Positions 7,186-15,188 of a stretch of DNA of 64,000 nt are shown in pieces. The notes beneath the pieces are model-generated. The model did not search any database. It had not been told where the DNA came from and worked only from the letters and a program-made list of their open reading frames with translations. Origin of the DNA: Lentzea albida (GTDB lineage: Bacteria > Actinomycetota > Actinomycetes > Mycobacteriales > Pseudonocardiaceae); the NCBI RefSeq assembly GCF_900111005.1, contig NZ_FOFV01000008.1:310001-374000 (forward strand). Direction: 5' to 3'. How positions within the stretch are numbered: position 1 is the first letter of the stretch; the number at the start of each line of letters is the position of its first letter. Made by a program: the position numbers and the translations under genes.

Positions 7186-9369
7186 TTATGCTGCCGATGG
7201 ACGGAAACCCCGTAGTCGCAAGCTGTTGGTAACAACGAACACGCTGCTGAAGGCCATCGCGGCCCCCGCGATCATGGGGTTGAGCAACCCGAGCGCCGCG
7301 AGCGGGAGTCCAGCGACGTTGTAGGCGAACGCCCAGAAGAGGTTCCCCTTGATCGTGCCCAACGTCTTGCGGGACAACCGAATGGCGTCCGCCGCGACGC
7401 GCAGGTCGCCGCGGACGAGGGTGAGGTCGCTCGCCTCGATGGCCACGTCGGTGCCGGTTCCCATGGCCAGCCCCAGATCTGCGGTGGCGAGGGCCGGCGC
7501 GTCGTTCACGCCGTCGCCGACCATGGCGACAACTCGGCCCTGTGCCTGGAGATTCCGGATCGCGGCGACTTTCCCGGCGGGCATGACGTCGGCGATGACC
7601 TCGGAGATGCCGACCTCGTCCGCCACGGCGGCGGCCACCGCGGCGTTGTCGCCGGTCAGCAGGACCGGGCGGAGGCCGAGTTCCTTGAGTTCTCGGATCG
7701 CTTGTGCGGACGTGGGTTTGACGACGTCCGACACGGCAACGATTCCGACAACCTTGTCATCAAAGGAAACCGCGACAACAGTCCGAGTTGTGTGGGCGGC
7801 CGTACCCGCACGAAGTTCCTCGGGAAGCTCTGCGTTGCGCACGCGGCCGACCGCGACGCGCCGGTCTTCGACCAGGCCGCTGACGCCCACGCCGTCGGTG
7901 GAGGCGAAGTCCGCGACAGGCGGCACGTCGTCCGCGGCGCGCACGATGGCCGCGCCGATGGGATGTTCGGACGCGTTCTCCACGGCCGCCGCGAACCGCA
8001 GCACCTCGTCGCGGGACACGCCGGCGACGGGCACGACGTCGACCACGGTCAGCCGTCCTGAAGTGACGGTGCCGGTCTTGTCCAGCACGACGGTGTCGAC
8101 CCGCCGCGTCGACTCGAGCACCTCGGGGCCCTTCACCAGGATGCCGAGCTGCGCGCCGCGGCCGGTGCCCACGAGCAACGCCGTGGGGGTGGCGAGTCCC
8201 AGGGCACACGGGCAGGCGATCACGAGCACGGCCACGGCCGTCGTCACCGCGAACTCCAGCGGGCGTCCGGCGAGCAGCCAGGCGCCGAACGACGCCAGCG
8301 CGATCAGCACGACGACCGGGACGAAGACGGACGACACCCGATCCGCGAGGCGCTGCACCTCCGCCTTGCCCGCCTGGGCCTGCTCGACGAGCCGGGCCAT
8401 CCGCGCGAGTTGCGTGTCCGCGCCGACCGACGACGCCTCGACGACGAGCCTCCCGCCCGCGTTGACCGTGCCGCCGACGACCGGATCGCCCTCGCCGACC
8501 TCGACCGGCACCGATTCTCCGGTGACCATCGAGCGGTCCACGGCCGAACTGCCCTCGACCACTAGGCCGTCCGTGGCGATGCGCTCACCCGGACGGACCA
8601 CGAACCGCGAACCGACCCTCAGCTGGCCGACGGGCACGCGGGTCTCGACGCCGTCGCGCAGCACCGCCACGTCCTTGGCGCCGAGCGCGAGCAACGCCCG
8701 CAGGGCCACGCCCGCACTGCGCTTCGACCGGGCCTCCAGCCAGCGGCCGAGCAGCACGAACACGGTCACGCCGACCGCGACCTCGAGGTAGATTTCGCCG
8801 GAGGTGGTGGGACGCGGCATCAGGCTGAACTCGTGGCGCATGCCGATGACGCCGGCCTCGCCGAAGAACAACGCGTAAAGCGACCACACGTACGAGACCA
8901 AGACGCCCATCGACACGAGGGTGTCCATGGTGGTGGTGCCGTGCCGTGCGTTCACGAACGCGGCGCGGTGGAACGGCCATCCGCACACCAGCACGACCAT
9001 GCTCGCCAGCACCATGGACACCCACTGCCACGTGGGGAACTGCCAGGCCGGGACCATCGAGAATACGATCACCGGCACGCCGAGCGCGGCGGCCAGCACC
9101 ACCCTCAGGCCCAGCTCGTCGGCCTCGTCGTCCTCGGGAGCCTCCGGCCGGGGCTCCTCCGCGTCGTAGCCCGCCGCCCGCACGGTCGACACGAGGTCGC
9201 CCACCTGCAGGTTGTCCGGGAACTGAACGCTGGCCCTCTCGGTCGCGTAGTTCACGGTGGCGGAGACGCCGTCGAGCTTGTTCAGCTTGCGTTCGACGCG
9301 GTTCGCACACGAAGCGCACGTCATGCCGCTGATGCTGAGCTCGACGTGACGAGGCTCGGTCGTGGTCAT
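7186..9369 (-). CDS. copA: Copper-exporting P1B-type ATPase CopA
   Basis: A 727-residue heavy-metal ATPase. Residues 8-70 form an N-terminal HMA domain with GMTCASC (Cys18, Cys21). Next come the transmembrane helices, the actuator motif TGES (283-286), the membrane CPC motif (386-388), the phosphorylation site DKTGT (Asp430), GDGVND near residue 620 and MAFSS in the last helix. CPC together with the MxxSS motif indicates the Cu(I)-exporting subgroup. It pumps cytoplasmic Cu(I) out at the cost of ATP, taking copper from the small chaperone encoded just upstream; the two genes overlap by one base (TGATG). A CsoR-like operator precedes the chaperone gene, so the pair is probably copper-induced. 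Confidence 0.95.
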   Translation of the reverse strand: MTTTEPRHVELSISGMTCASCANRVERKLNKLDGVSATVNYATERASVQFPDNLQVGDLVSTVRAAGYDAEEPRPEAPEDDEADELGLRVVLAAALGVPVIVFSMVPAWQFPTWQWVSMVLASMVVLVCGWPFHRAAFVNARHGTTTMDTLVSMGVLVSYVWSLYALFFGEAGVIGMRHEFSLMPRPTTSGEIYLEVAVGVTVFVLLGRWLEARSKRSAGVALRALLALGAKDVAVLRDGVETRVPVGQLRVGSRFVVRPGERIATDGLVVEGSSAVDRSMVTGESVPVEVGEGDPVVGGTVNAGGRLVVEASSVGADTQLARMARLVEQAQAGKAEVQRLADRVSSVFVPVVVLIALASFGAWLLAGRPLEFAVTTAVAVLVIACPCALGLATPTALLVGTGRGAQLGILVKGPEVLESTRRVDTVVLDKTGTVTSGRLTVVDVVPVAGVSRDEVLRFAAAVENASEHPIGAAIVRAADDVPPVADFASTDGVGVSGLVEDRRVAVGRVRNAELPEELRAGTAAHTTRTVVAVSFDDKVVGIVAVSDVVKPTSAQAIRELKELGLRPVLLTGDNAAVAAAVADEVGISEVIADVMPAGKVAAIRNLQAQGRVVAMVGDGVNDAPALATADLGLAMGTGTDVAIEASDLTLVRGDLRVAADAIRLSRKTLGTIKGNLFWAFAYNVAGLPLAALGLLNPMIAGAAMAFSSVFVVTNSLRLRGFRPSAA

Positions 9370-9575
9370 CAGGCGACCTTGTACCCCGCCTCGGTCACGG
9401 CGGCGACGACCTCGTCGCGACCGAGCTCGCGGTCGCTGGTGACGGTCACCGCGCCGGTCTCCAGGACGACGTCGACGGCGGTGACGCCGGCGACCTCGGT
9501 CAGCTCCTCGGTGACGGAGCTGACGCAGTGGCCGCAGGTCATGCCGGTGACGGTGTAGGTGGCAGTGACGGACAT
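9369..9575 (-). CDS. copZ: Copper chaperone CopZ (HMA domain)
   Basis: A 68-residue single HMA domain with the metal motif GMTCGHC (residues 11-17; cysteines 14 and 17) and the ferredoxin-like pattern of the family. It binds Cu(I) in the cytoplasm and hands it to CopA. It is the first gene of the copZ-copA operon and overlaps copA by one base. A strong CsoR-like palindrome lies about 35 bases upstream of its start. Confidence 0.93.
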   Translation of the reverse strand: MSVTATYTVTGMTCGHCVSSVTEELTEVAGVTAVDVVLETGAVTVTSDRELGRDEVVAAVTEAGYKVA

Positions 9576-9607
9576 GAGAGCCCTTTCTCTGTACGGGGCT
9601 CCGAGTC

Positions 9608-9624
9608 TATACCCCCCTGGGGTA
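9608..9624 (-). promoter_or_regulatory. CsoR-like copper operator upstream of copZA
   Basis: The sequence TATACCCCCCTGGGGTA matches the known CsoR operator pattern (TACCCC and GGGGTA half-sites around a short G/C spacer). It sits directly upstream of copZ on the minus strand. From the family, apo-CsoR represses and Cu(I) binding releases it. No csoR gene lies in this window, so the repressor would be encoded elsewhere. Confidence 0.75.
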
Positions 9625-9630
9625 CGCGAT

Positions 9631-9891
9631 CTACTCAGGACTCTCGGGTTTGGGCTGGTCCAGGTTCTGGAGGTCGCCCTCGATCTTGTTGACCAGGTCG
9701 TCGAGGCCTTCGAGCATCTTGTCGAGCTCGGCCAGCCTGGCGCCGAACGAGGACTCGATGTCGGCCTCGATGGTGTTCAGGTCGATGCCGCTGATCGCCC
9801 TGAAGATCGCCTCCTGGTCGACGGCGGGAGGTGTCTGGGAGGCGTTTTGGCCCTCTGCTTCGGGGGAAGGCTCCGGCGTGGGGTCGGTCAT
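9631..9891 (-). CDS. Small acidic protein of unknown function
   Basis: An 86-residue acidic protein starting MTDPTPEPSPEAEG. The first 35 residues are proline- and glutamate-rich and disordered; the rest (FRAISGIDLNTIEADIESS, then ARLAELDKMLEGLDDLVNKIEG) is amphipathic with leucine heptads, suggesting a coiled-coil oligomer. I do not recognise the family. It lies upstream of copZ on the same strand, but the CsoR-like site between them suggests separate control. The start is the ATG at 9891; the open frame upstream lacks a ribosome site. Confidence 0.5.
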   Translation of the reverse strand: MTDPTPEPSPEAEGQNASQTPPAVDQEAIFRAISGIDLNTIEADIESSFGARLAELDKMLEGLDDLVNKIEGDLQNLDQPKPESPE

Positions 9892-10042
9892 GGATCCATC
9901 ATCCCCGGTCGGTTTCCCACGAGGCACGCGCCGCACCTGTACGGAAAGTAACGCTGGGTGGCGGTGGAATCACTCTGCGGGGGGCTGCGGCCGTTGTCCC
10001 AGGTCGCTTAGCCTCGCCACACCTCAAGTCGGGGAGGGTGCT

Positions 10043-10288
10043 ATGAGCGGGTCACTGGAAGTGCGGAAGTTCCTGTTCACACAGGACGACGGCATGTCAC
10101 GTCAGGGCGGGCCCACCGTGCCGGCCCAACGCAACGGAGAGCCCTCGCGGATCTCCGACGACCAGGTCCACCGGGCGAGGCTCGCGGTCGCGCGCAGTGC
10201 CCTGGGAACCGAGGACTGCCGGATGCTGCTGGACATGCTCGGTCTGTCACCGGGCGAGGACGGCGGCACTCCTCCGGTCCAGCGGTGA
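10043..10288 (+). CDS. Small conserved-looking hypothetical protein
   Basis: An 81-residue protein with a strong GGGGAGGG ribosome site before its ATG (MSGSLEVRKF). The middle is polar; the C-terminal half (DDQVHRARLAVARSALGTEDC followed by RMLLDMLGL) is helical. I cannot assign a function. The good ribosome site, high third-position GC and a following hairpin argue that it is real. Confidence 0.55.
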   Translation: MSGSLEVRKFLFTQDDGMSRQGGPTVPAQRNGEPSRISDDQVHRARLAVARSALGTEDCRMLLDMLGLSPGEDGGTPPVQR

Positions 10289-10293
10289 AGCGG

Positions 10294-10347
10294 AAGCGGC
10301 CCTGACTCCAGACGCGCACCCCCCGGAGCGCGTCCGCAGAACAGGGC
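10294..10347 (+). terminator. Nested hairpin after the 81-residue gene
   Basis: Outer arms GCGGCCCTG and CAGGGCCGC enclose inner arms GACGCGC and GCGCGTC. No T-run follows, so it would be an actinobacterial-type hairpin terminator. It separates the small gene from the TetR-type regulator. Confidence 0.5.
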
Positions 10348-10402
10348 CGCAGGCCGAAACATACCCACGGGTCTCTTTCGCGGCAACGGCTAACCTTGGT
10401 CC

Positions 10403-11032
10403 ATGCCCCAGCAGGACCGGGCGTACGCGACACGCGAGGCGATCCTCCACGCCGCGGCGGAGAAGTTCGACCGGCTCGGCTACGAGCGCACGTCGCTGAC
10501 CGCCGTGCTCGCGCGCGCCGGACTCACCAAGGGCGCCTTTTACTTCCACTTCCCCTCCAAGGAAGCGGTGGCGGACGCACTGGTCGAGCGGCAGAGCGAG
10601 CTGTGGACCCGGCTCAGGGAGTCGTGGCGGCTGCGCGGGCTCGACCCGTTGAGCACCCTGCACGGCATGTTCACCGAGTCGGCCGACCGGATCGCCGCCG
10701 ACGTCGTGCTGCGCGCGGGCGTGCGGCTCAACGCCGACCGCGAGGTCGGGTATCCGGGAGTGCCGAGTTCGCACGTCCTGTGGGAGAAGCTCGTCGCCAC
10801 CTACGTGGCCGAGGCGGGCGAGCGCGGCCACCTGCGCGCCGGCGCCGATCCCGAAGCCGTCGCGCGGACGTTGTGCAGTGCCGCCCTCGGTTCCCGGTTG
10901 ATCTCCTCGGCGACGACGGCGTGCACCGACTTCCCGGCACGGATCCGCGAGGTTCTGGCGCACGTGCTGCCCTGCGTCGCGGCTCCGGAGTGGAAGTTGT
11001 CTGGATCACAAACCGGGTCTGAAGGCCCGTGA
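10403..11032 (+). CDS. ScbR/ArpA-type TetR regulator (gamma-butyrolactone receptor-like)
   Basis: A 209-residue TetR-family protein. The N-terminal HTH (residues 8-55) reads YATREAILHAAAEKFDRLGYE, then LTKGAFYFHFPSKEAVADAL, the pattern of the ArpA/ScbR subgroup, which is distinguished by KGALYFHF(x)SKE. The ligand domain has a tryptophan at about residue 61 (SELWTRL), near the position of the conserved tryptophan in butyrolactone receptors. Such proteins repress antibiotic or morphogenesis genes until a gamma-butyrolactone-type signal binds. No AfsA-like synthase and no biosynthetic cluster lie in the window, so its target is not evident. Could also be an orphan pseudo-receptor. Confidence 0.8.
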   Translation: MPQQDRAYATREAILHAAAEKFDRLGYERTSLTAVLARAGLTKGAFYFHFPSKEAVADALVERQSELWTRLRESWRLRGLDPLSTLHGMFTESADRIAADVVLRAGVRLNADREVGYPGVPSSHVLWEKLVATYVAEAGERGHLRAGADPEAVARTLCSAALGSRLISSATTACTDFPARIREVLAHVLPCVAAPEWKLSGSQTGSEGP

Positions 11033-11181
11033 ACGGCCCGAAGTGCCCTGAACAGGCATTTGTTGATCTGGCCGATCCGGCCCTGAAGCGGGTTTGAGCA
11101 GGTCAGCGCATAAGTAGGACCCCCGTTTTGGAGGTGCGCGGACCTATGGCATATGCTTACGATGCTTCCAGAGACCAGCTA

Positions 11182-11254
11182 GTCCCCATCATCTAGCGGC
11201 CTAGGATCCCGCCCTTTCAAGGCGGTCGCGCGGGTTCGAATCCCGTTGGGGGCA
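11182..11254 (+). tRNA. tRNA-Glu (anticodon TTC)
   Basis: A complete cloverleaf: acceptor GTCCCCA pairs with TGGGGGC, the anticodon stem CCGCC/GGCGG encloses CTTTCAA (anticodon TTC), and the T loop is TTCGAAT. First of a three-tRNA cluster. The CCA is not encoded. Confidence 0.96.
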
Positions 11255-11307
11255 CGCAGTAACATGCAGTACAGTTCGTGCAGTACGGTAAGACCAGCAA
11301 CAAGCAA

Positions 11308-11381
11308 GGCCCAGTGGCGCAGTTGGTTAGCGCGTCGCCCTGTCACGGCGAAGGTCGCGGGTTCGAGTCCCGTCTGGGTCG
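11308..11381 (+). tRNA. tRNA-Asp (anticodon GTC)
   Basis: Acceptor GGCCCAG pairs with CTGGGTC; the anticodon loop CTGTCAC (anticodon GTC) sits on the stem CGCC/GGCG; T loop TTCGAGT. The Glu-Asp-Phe order is the cluster seen in many actinobacteria. Confidence 0.96.
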
Positions 11382-11395
11382 CTTTTCTCTCTCAT

Positions 11396-11469
11396 GGCCA
11401 GGTAGCTCAGTTGGTACGAGCGACCGCCTGAAAAGCGGTAGGTCGGCGGTTCGACCCCGCCCCTGGCCA
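11396..11469 (+). tRNA. tRNA-Phe (anticodon GAA)
   Basis: Acceptor GGCCAGG pairs with CCTGGCC; anticodon stem ACCGC/GCGGT encloses CTGAAAA (anticodon GAA); T loop TTCGACC. Only 14 bases separate it from tRNA-Asp, so the cluster is probably one transcript. Confidence 0.95.
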
Positions 11470-11479
11470 TCCTTCTTGG

Positions 11480-11515
11480 AAAGAAGCCCCGCAGCACTCG
11501 CTGCGGGGCTTCTTT
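11480..11515. terminator. Strong bidirectional terminator after the tRNA cluster
   Basis: AAAGAAGCCCCGCAGC, a four-base loop and GCTGCGGGGCTTCTTT form a perfect 16-pair stem with T-runs in both directions. It serves the tRNA operon and the convergent phosphatase gene, whose stop lies 3 bases beyond. Confidence 0.93.
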
Positions 11516-11517
11516 CG

Positions 11518-12228
11518 TTATGCGGTGAAGCTGATTCGCGCGATCGCCTGGTCGTCGTGCGTTTTGTAGCGCGGCCAGCGCTCGTGTTCCGAATCACCGC
11601 GCTCCGCTTCCCGGATTCGGTCGAGGACTTCACCCAGCGGCATTCGGAACAGGTCTTCCCACGCGAAGAGCCCGTACTCGGAGACCCCGCACGAGACACC
11701 GTCCGTGAGAGCGATCACATTCGTGACCTCGTCGCGCCGCCAGGACGCGGTCAGGGCCTGCTGTCCCGCCGCGGGATCGGCCTCCGCGACCCAGTAGCCG
11801 CCGGGCTTGTTCTTCCACCGGAGGATGTCCGGGTCCGGCCGCAGGTCCTCGAGCCTCGTGTCCTCGAGCACCCGAGTGGACTGTCCGAACGCGACGACCG
11901 GGGTGTCGCACAGGACGAGGGCGTCGATCGTTTCGTCGTTCCAGCGCACGATCGCCGCGGTGGACGAGGGGGAGTCGCCGGGGACCAGGCCGTGCGCCTC
12001 GGTGAGGGTGGTGATGGCCTGGGACAGCAGGTCGGTCAGCGGGTCGGTGGCGTTGATCGACCGAGCCAGTTCGTCGGCCAGTTCCGTTGCGTACCAACCG
12101 CCGTTGCGGTTCGGAGGTCTGGTTCGCGAGGTCACGCCGTCCAGCACGACGACGGCGTTCGGCAGCACCCTGATCCGGTCCTCGGTGACTCGGCCCGGAG
12201 CCCCCTGCTCAGCGGTCTCGATCTTCAC
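11518..12228 (-). CDS. PP2C-like protein phosphatase fold protein
   Basis: A 236-residue protein from a GTG start. It carries the ordered metal-site motifs of the PPM/PP2C fold: TEDRI near residue 15, VVVLDGV (about 22-28), SSTAAIV, then NVIALTDGVS and THDDQAIARI near the C-terminus. It would be a cytoplasmic metal-dependent serine/threonine phosphatase or a regulatory relative; no kinase gene lies nearby. It is divergent from the HTH/Clp-N pair, and two GTCAAC-N4-GTTGAC palindromes lie between the two starts, so they may be co-regulated. The frame remains open upstream, but that part is antisense to the HTH gene. Its stop codon directly abuts the shared terminator. Confidence 0.75.
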   Translation of the reverse strand: MKIETAEQGAPGRVTEDRIRVLPNAVVVLDGVTSRTRPPNRNGGWYATELADELARSINATDPLTDLLSQAITTLTEAHGLVPGDSPSSTAAIVRWNDETIDALVLCDTPVVAFGQSTRVLEDTRLEDLRPDPDILRWKNKPGGYWVAEADPAAGQQALTASWRRDEVTNVIALTDGVSCGVSEYGLFAWEDLFRMPLGEVLDRIREAERGDSEHERWPRYKTHDDQAIARISFTA

Positions 12229-12243
12229 GGACCCACCGTACGT

Positions 12244-12287
12244 GTCAACCTCGGTTGACGAATCCCGATTGTCAACGTAAGTTGACA
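12244..12287. promoter_or_regulatory. Twin palindromic operators within a leaderless-type promoter
   Basis: Two palindromes GTCAAC-N4-GTTGAC (12244-12259 and 12271-12286) are centred 27 bp apart. A -35 TTGACG (12255-12260), a 17-base spacer and a -10 TAAGTT (12278-12283) overlap them, and the predicted start of transcription, seven bases past the -10, coincides with the ATG at 12290. A protein bound to both palindromes would block this promoter; the adjacent HTH gene is the obvious candidate for autoregulation. Confidence 0.65.
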
Positions 12288-12289
12288 GC

Positions 12290-12499
12290 ATGACGGAAGC
12301 AACGGATCTCGCCACAGCGGCCGGGGACCACGACCCGAAGGTGGGGTTGCGGGCCGTCGGGGCGTTGCGGCGACTGCTGGAACACCTGGAGGCCGCCCAG
12401 GTCCGCAGTGCGCGGGCCAAGGGCTGGTCGTGGCAGGACATCGCGGCGGAACTAGGGGTGTCCCGTCAAGCGGTGCACAAGAAGCACGGGGGGCGATGA
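12290..12499 (+). CDS. Small helix-turn-helix protein
   Basis: A 69-residue protein with two helical parts: residues 20-45 (LRAVGALRRLLEHLEAAQVR) and a clear HTH at residues 47-66 (WSWQDIAAELGVSRQAVHKK). It is the size of stand-alone DNA-binding partners found upstream of Clp-N-domain proteins in actinobacteria. Its start codon lies three bases after a palindromic operator and has no ribosome site, implying a leaderless mRNA. It overlaps the next gene (ATGATGA), so the two are translationally coupled and likely act together. Confidence 0.8.
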   Translation: MTEATDLATAAGDHDPKVGLRAVGALRRLLEHLEAAQVRSARAKGWSWQDIAAELGVSRQAVHKKHGGR

Positions 12500-13023
12500 T
12501 GATCGCGGAGCGGTTCACCAGGGAGGCCCGCGAGGCGGTCAAGGCCGCCGTGCGGGAGGCGGAGAAGGTCCACGCGGCCGAGGTCGGCGTGGAACACCTG
12601 ATGCTGGCGTTGCTCGACGCGCCCGTGCTGGCCGGGTTCGACCTGCCGCGCGACGAGCTGGAGACGGCGTTCCGGGACTACCGGCGCAAGGGCGGGCTGA
12701 CCAAGGCCGACGCGGATGCGTTGCGCGGCTTGGGAATCGACGTCGACGCGGTGATCGAGTCGGCCGAGCAGTCGCTCGGCAAGGGCGTGCTGCGGCCAGG
12801 CCCGCGCCGGCGGTGGTTCGGCATGCCGCTGGAGGCGGACTTCAAGAAGGCACTGGAGAACTCGTTGCGCGAGGCGCGCGACCTCGGCCACAACTACCTC
12901 GGTGCGGAGCACATCCTGCTGGCGTTGTTGCAGGGCAGGGGAATCGTGGCCGAGGTGCTGAACGAGCGGGACGTCACGTACGGGGAGATCCGCAAGCGGG
13001 CCGCGAGCGCTCGCGCCACGTGA
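12496..13023 (+). CDS. Clp N-terminal-domain protein without ATPase
   Basis: A 175-residue protein made of two Clp-N repeat halves: FTREAREAVKAAVREAEKV with VGVEHLMLALLD (residues 6-35) and FKKALENSLREARDLGHNYLG with AEHILLALLQG (residues 115-150). Clp-N repeats are the adaptor and substrate-binding modules of ClpC/ClpA, but no AAA domain follows. It may therefore be a free-standing substrate or adaptor-binding protein that changes the partner HTH protein's activity or stability under protein-folding stress; this is inference. The last 50 bases overlap the convergent YczE-like gene. Confidence 0.85.
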   Translation: MMIAERFTREAREAVKAAVREAEKVHAAEVGVEHLMLALLDAPVLAGFDLPRDELETAFRDYRRKGGLTKADADALRGLGIDVDAVIESAEQSLGKGVLRPGPRRRWFGMPLEADFKKALENSLREARDLGHNYLGAEHILLALLQGRGIVAEVLNERDVTYGEIRKRAASARAT

Positions 13024-13618
13024 GCGCGGGCAGGAACAGCTGCGCGAGCGGACCGATCCCGAGCGCGTAGAGGACCGTGCCGATGCCGACCGTGCCACCG
13101 AGCAGCCAGCCGGTGCCGAGCACGATCAGCTCGAGCACGGTCCTCGTCACGCGCAGCGAGACGCCCGTGCGGCGGCAGAACCCGGTCACCAGGCCGTCGC
13201 GCGGGCCCGGTCCGAGCCGCGAGCCGACGTACGCGGCGAACGCGACGGCGTTGAGCACGATGCCGAGGGCCAGGAACACGATCCTGGGCACGAGTCCCTG
13301 CGGCGCGGGCAGGATCGCGAGCGTCACGTCGACGGCGACGGCGATGACCACGACGTTCGCGATCGTGCCGATCCCCGGCTTCTGCCTCAGCGGGATCCAG
13401 GCCAGCAGCACCAGGACGCCGGCGATCGCGGTGATCAGGCCGAAGCTCAGGCCGGTGAGCTTCGTGAGGCCCTCGTGCAGCACGTCCCACGGGTTCAGGC
13501 CGAGCGTCGCGCGGATCTGCAACGCCATGCTCGCGCCGTAGAGCCACAGGCCTGCGGCGAGCTGCGGGAGGCGGCGGGCGGGTGCGATCCGGACGGAGAC
13601 CTGGTGGAGTGCGGTCAT
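12974..13618 (-). CDS. YczE/YyaS/YitT-family membrane protein
   Basis: A 214-residue protein with about five hydrophobic helices. The opening block (LPQLAAGLWLYGASMALQIRA, then GLNPWDVLHEGL) is the signature of the YczE family of integral membrane proteins of unknown transport role. It is divergent from a MocR-type regulator; yczE-MocR (YczR) pairs are a known arrangement, and the regulator probably controls this gene through repeated ATTGGCC words in the 70 bases between them. ATG 13618 or an ATG nine bases upstream can start it. Its 3' end overlaps the Clp-N gene by 50 bases. Confidence 0.85.
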   Translation of the reverse strand: MTALHQVSVRIAPARRLPQLAAGLWLYGASMALQIRATLGLNPWDVLHEGLTKLTGLSFGLITAIAGVLVLLAWIPLRQKPGIGTIANVVVIAVAVDVTLAILPAPQGLVPRIVFLALGIVLNAVAFAAYVGSRLGPGPRDGLVTGFCRRTGVSLRVTRTVLELIVLGTGWLLGGTVGIGTVLYALGIGPLAQLFLPALTWRERSRPACGSPRT

Positions 13619-13646
13619 GGAGGCCATGTGGCCATGTTGCGCTCCG

Positions 13647-13686
13647 ATTGGCCTGGTAATCCATAGCCAATTCGTCATAATTGGCC
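13647..13686. promoter_or_regulatory. ATTGGCC repeats between yczE-like gene and its MocR regulator
   Basis: ATTGGCC (13647-13653), the inverse AGCCAAT (13665-13671) and ATTGGCC again (13680-13686, ending two bases before the regulator's ATG). MocR proteins usually bind direct and inverted repeats in such divergent promoters, so this is a likely operator of the YczR-like protein. Confidence 0.55.
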
Positions 13687-13688
13687 TC

Positions 13689-15125
13689 ATGCTCCCACCA
13701 GGTGGACGTATATCTGGCCCCAGGCTCGCGCGGTTGCTCGGCGAGTGGCGTCGTGGCGGGCCCCGGCAGTGCGTCGTTGATCTCGTCGCGGCGCTGAAAC
13801 TGCTGGTCGCGGACGGACGACTGCCCGTCGGGACGCGGTTGCCGTCCGAGCGCGAGCTCACGGACGCGCTGCCCGTGAGCCGCACCACCATCACCGCGGC
13901 ACTGGACCTGCTGCGCGCCGAGGGCGTGGTGGAGTCGCGGCGCGGCGCCGGGTCGTGGATCAACGGACCGGTGGGCTCCGGCGGTGGCATCACCGGAGTG
14001 GACGACACGCTGATCGACCTGTCCCGGGCCGCGCCGCCCGCGTTGCCGTCCGTGCGGCTGGCCATGGACGTCGCGATGGGCCAGATGCCGGAGCACCTCG
14101 CGTCGCATGGGTACGACGAACGGGGTCTTCCGGTGCTGCGGCAGCGGATCGCGGACCGCTACACGGCGCGCGGCCTGCCGACGTCACCCGACCAGATCGT
14201 GGTGACCTCCGGTGCGCAGCACGCGTGGGCGCTGGTGCTGAGGCTCTTCGTCGGGCCTGGTGACCGGGTGCTGGTGGAGCAGCCGAGCTACCCCAACGCG
14301 CTGGAGGCGGTGCGGGCGTCGTTCGGCATCCCGGTGCCCGTACCGATGCTCGCCGGCGGCTGGGACCTCGACGGCTTCGAGGCCGCGTTGCGCCAGGCGG
14401 GGCCCCGGTTGGCCTACCTGATCCCGGACTTCCAGAACCCGACCGGACTGCGGATGTCGTCCGAGGCGCGGGAGTCGCTCGCCGCCGTGCTCCGCAGGGC
14501 GCGTACGCCGCTGGTCGTCGACGAGACCTTGGTGGAGCTCGCGCTGGACGACTCACCTGCGCCTTTGCCGATGGCCGCGTTCGGCGGGGATTCGGTGGTG
14601 ACGCTCGGATCCGCGAGCAAGTCGCACTGGGGCGGCCTGCGGATCGGGTGGATCAGGGCGTCCGCGGAGGTGGTGCACCGGCTGCTGTCGACGCGGGCGG
14701 CGATCGACCTCGGTACGCCGGTGTTCGAGCAGCTCGTGCTCGCCGCGTTGCTGGAGTCGCCGGAGAACGTGCTGCGGCAGCGGCGGGCGGAGGCCCTCGA
14801 ACAGCGGGACGTGGCGGTGGCGGCGCTGCGCGAGCACTGTCCACAGTGGAGCTTCTCGGTGCCGGCCGGAGGGCTCGGGGTGTGGTGCGCCCTCGACGGC
14901 CCGGTGAGCACGCGCATCGCGGTGGTGGCGCAGAACCACGGCCTGCGGCTCGTCCCCGGTCCTCGCTTCGCGGTCCACGGGGGCTGTGAGCAGATGCTCC
15001 GAGTGCCGTACACGCAGTCGCCCGATGTGCTGCGCGAAGCGATCGGCCGTTTGGGTGTGGTGGCTGCATCCGTTGCAGGAACGGGATTTCCGGCGGACGC
15101 CGACCTGTCGCTGCCGGTCGCGTGA
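13689..15125 (+). CDS. MocR-type GntR/aminotransferase regulator (YczR-like)
   Basis: A 478-residue fusion of a GntR winged HTH (residues 30-90; LPSERELTDALPVSRTTITA) and a class-I aminotransferase domain (residues 105-460). The PLP-binding lysine is Lys311 in GSASKSHWGG, with IPDFQNPTG (residues 245-253) as the substrate and PLP asparagine motif. These proteins sense PLP or amino compounds and control neighbouring genes; its neighbour is the divergent YczE-like membrane protein. The ATG at 13689 begins the conserved protein; upstream codons in the same frame lie in the operator region. A strong hairpin terminator follows. Confidence 0.9.
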   Translation: MLPPGGRISGPRLARLLGEWRRGGPRQCVVDLVAALKLLVADGRLPVGTRLPSERELTDALPVSRTTITAALDLLRAEGVVESRRGAGSWINGPVGSGGGITGVDDTLIDLSRAAPPALPSVRLAMDVAMGQMPEHLASHGYDERGLPVLRQRIADRYTARGLPTSPDQIVVTSGAQHAWALVLRLFVGPGDRVLVEQPSYPNALEAVRASFGIPVPVPMLAGGWDLDGFEAALRQAGPRLAYLIPDFQNPTGLRMSSEARESLAAVLRRARTPLVVDETLVELALDDSPAPLPMAAFGGDSVVTLGSASKSHWGGLRIGWIRASAEVVHRLLSTRAAIDLGTPVFEQLVLAALLESPENVLRQRRAEALEQRDVAVAALREHCPQWSFSVPAGGLGVWCALDGPVSTRIAVVAQNHGLRLVPGPRFAVHGGCEQMLRVPYTQSPDVLREAIGRLGVVAASVAGTGFPADADLSLPVA

Positions 15126-15130
15126 GACAC

Positions 15131-15169
15131 GTCGGCCCGGTCTCCCGCAGCGGTGGAGACCGGGCCGAC
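15131..15169. terminator. Hairpin terminator after the MocR gene
   Basis: GTCGGCCCGGTCTCC and GGAGACCGGGCCGAC form a perfect 15-pair stem with a nine-base loop, five bases after the stop codon. Confidence 0.85.
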
Positions 15170-15188
15170 GAACCAACAAACCGGGTGG

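Noticed and set aside
6612..7235. A 207-codon open frame on the minus strand in the gene-free gap
   Set aside because: Composition is dominated by proline, serine and arginine with no motif or ribosome site; it arises from G/C hairpin sequence.
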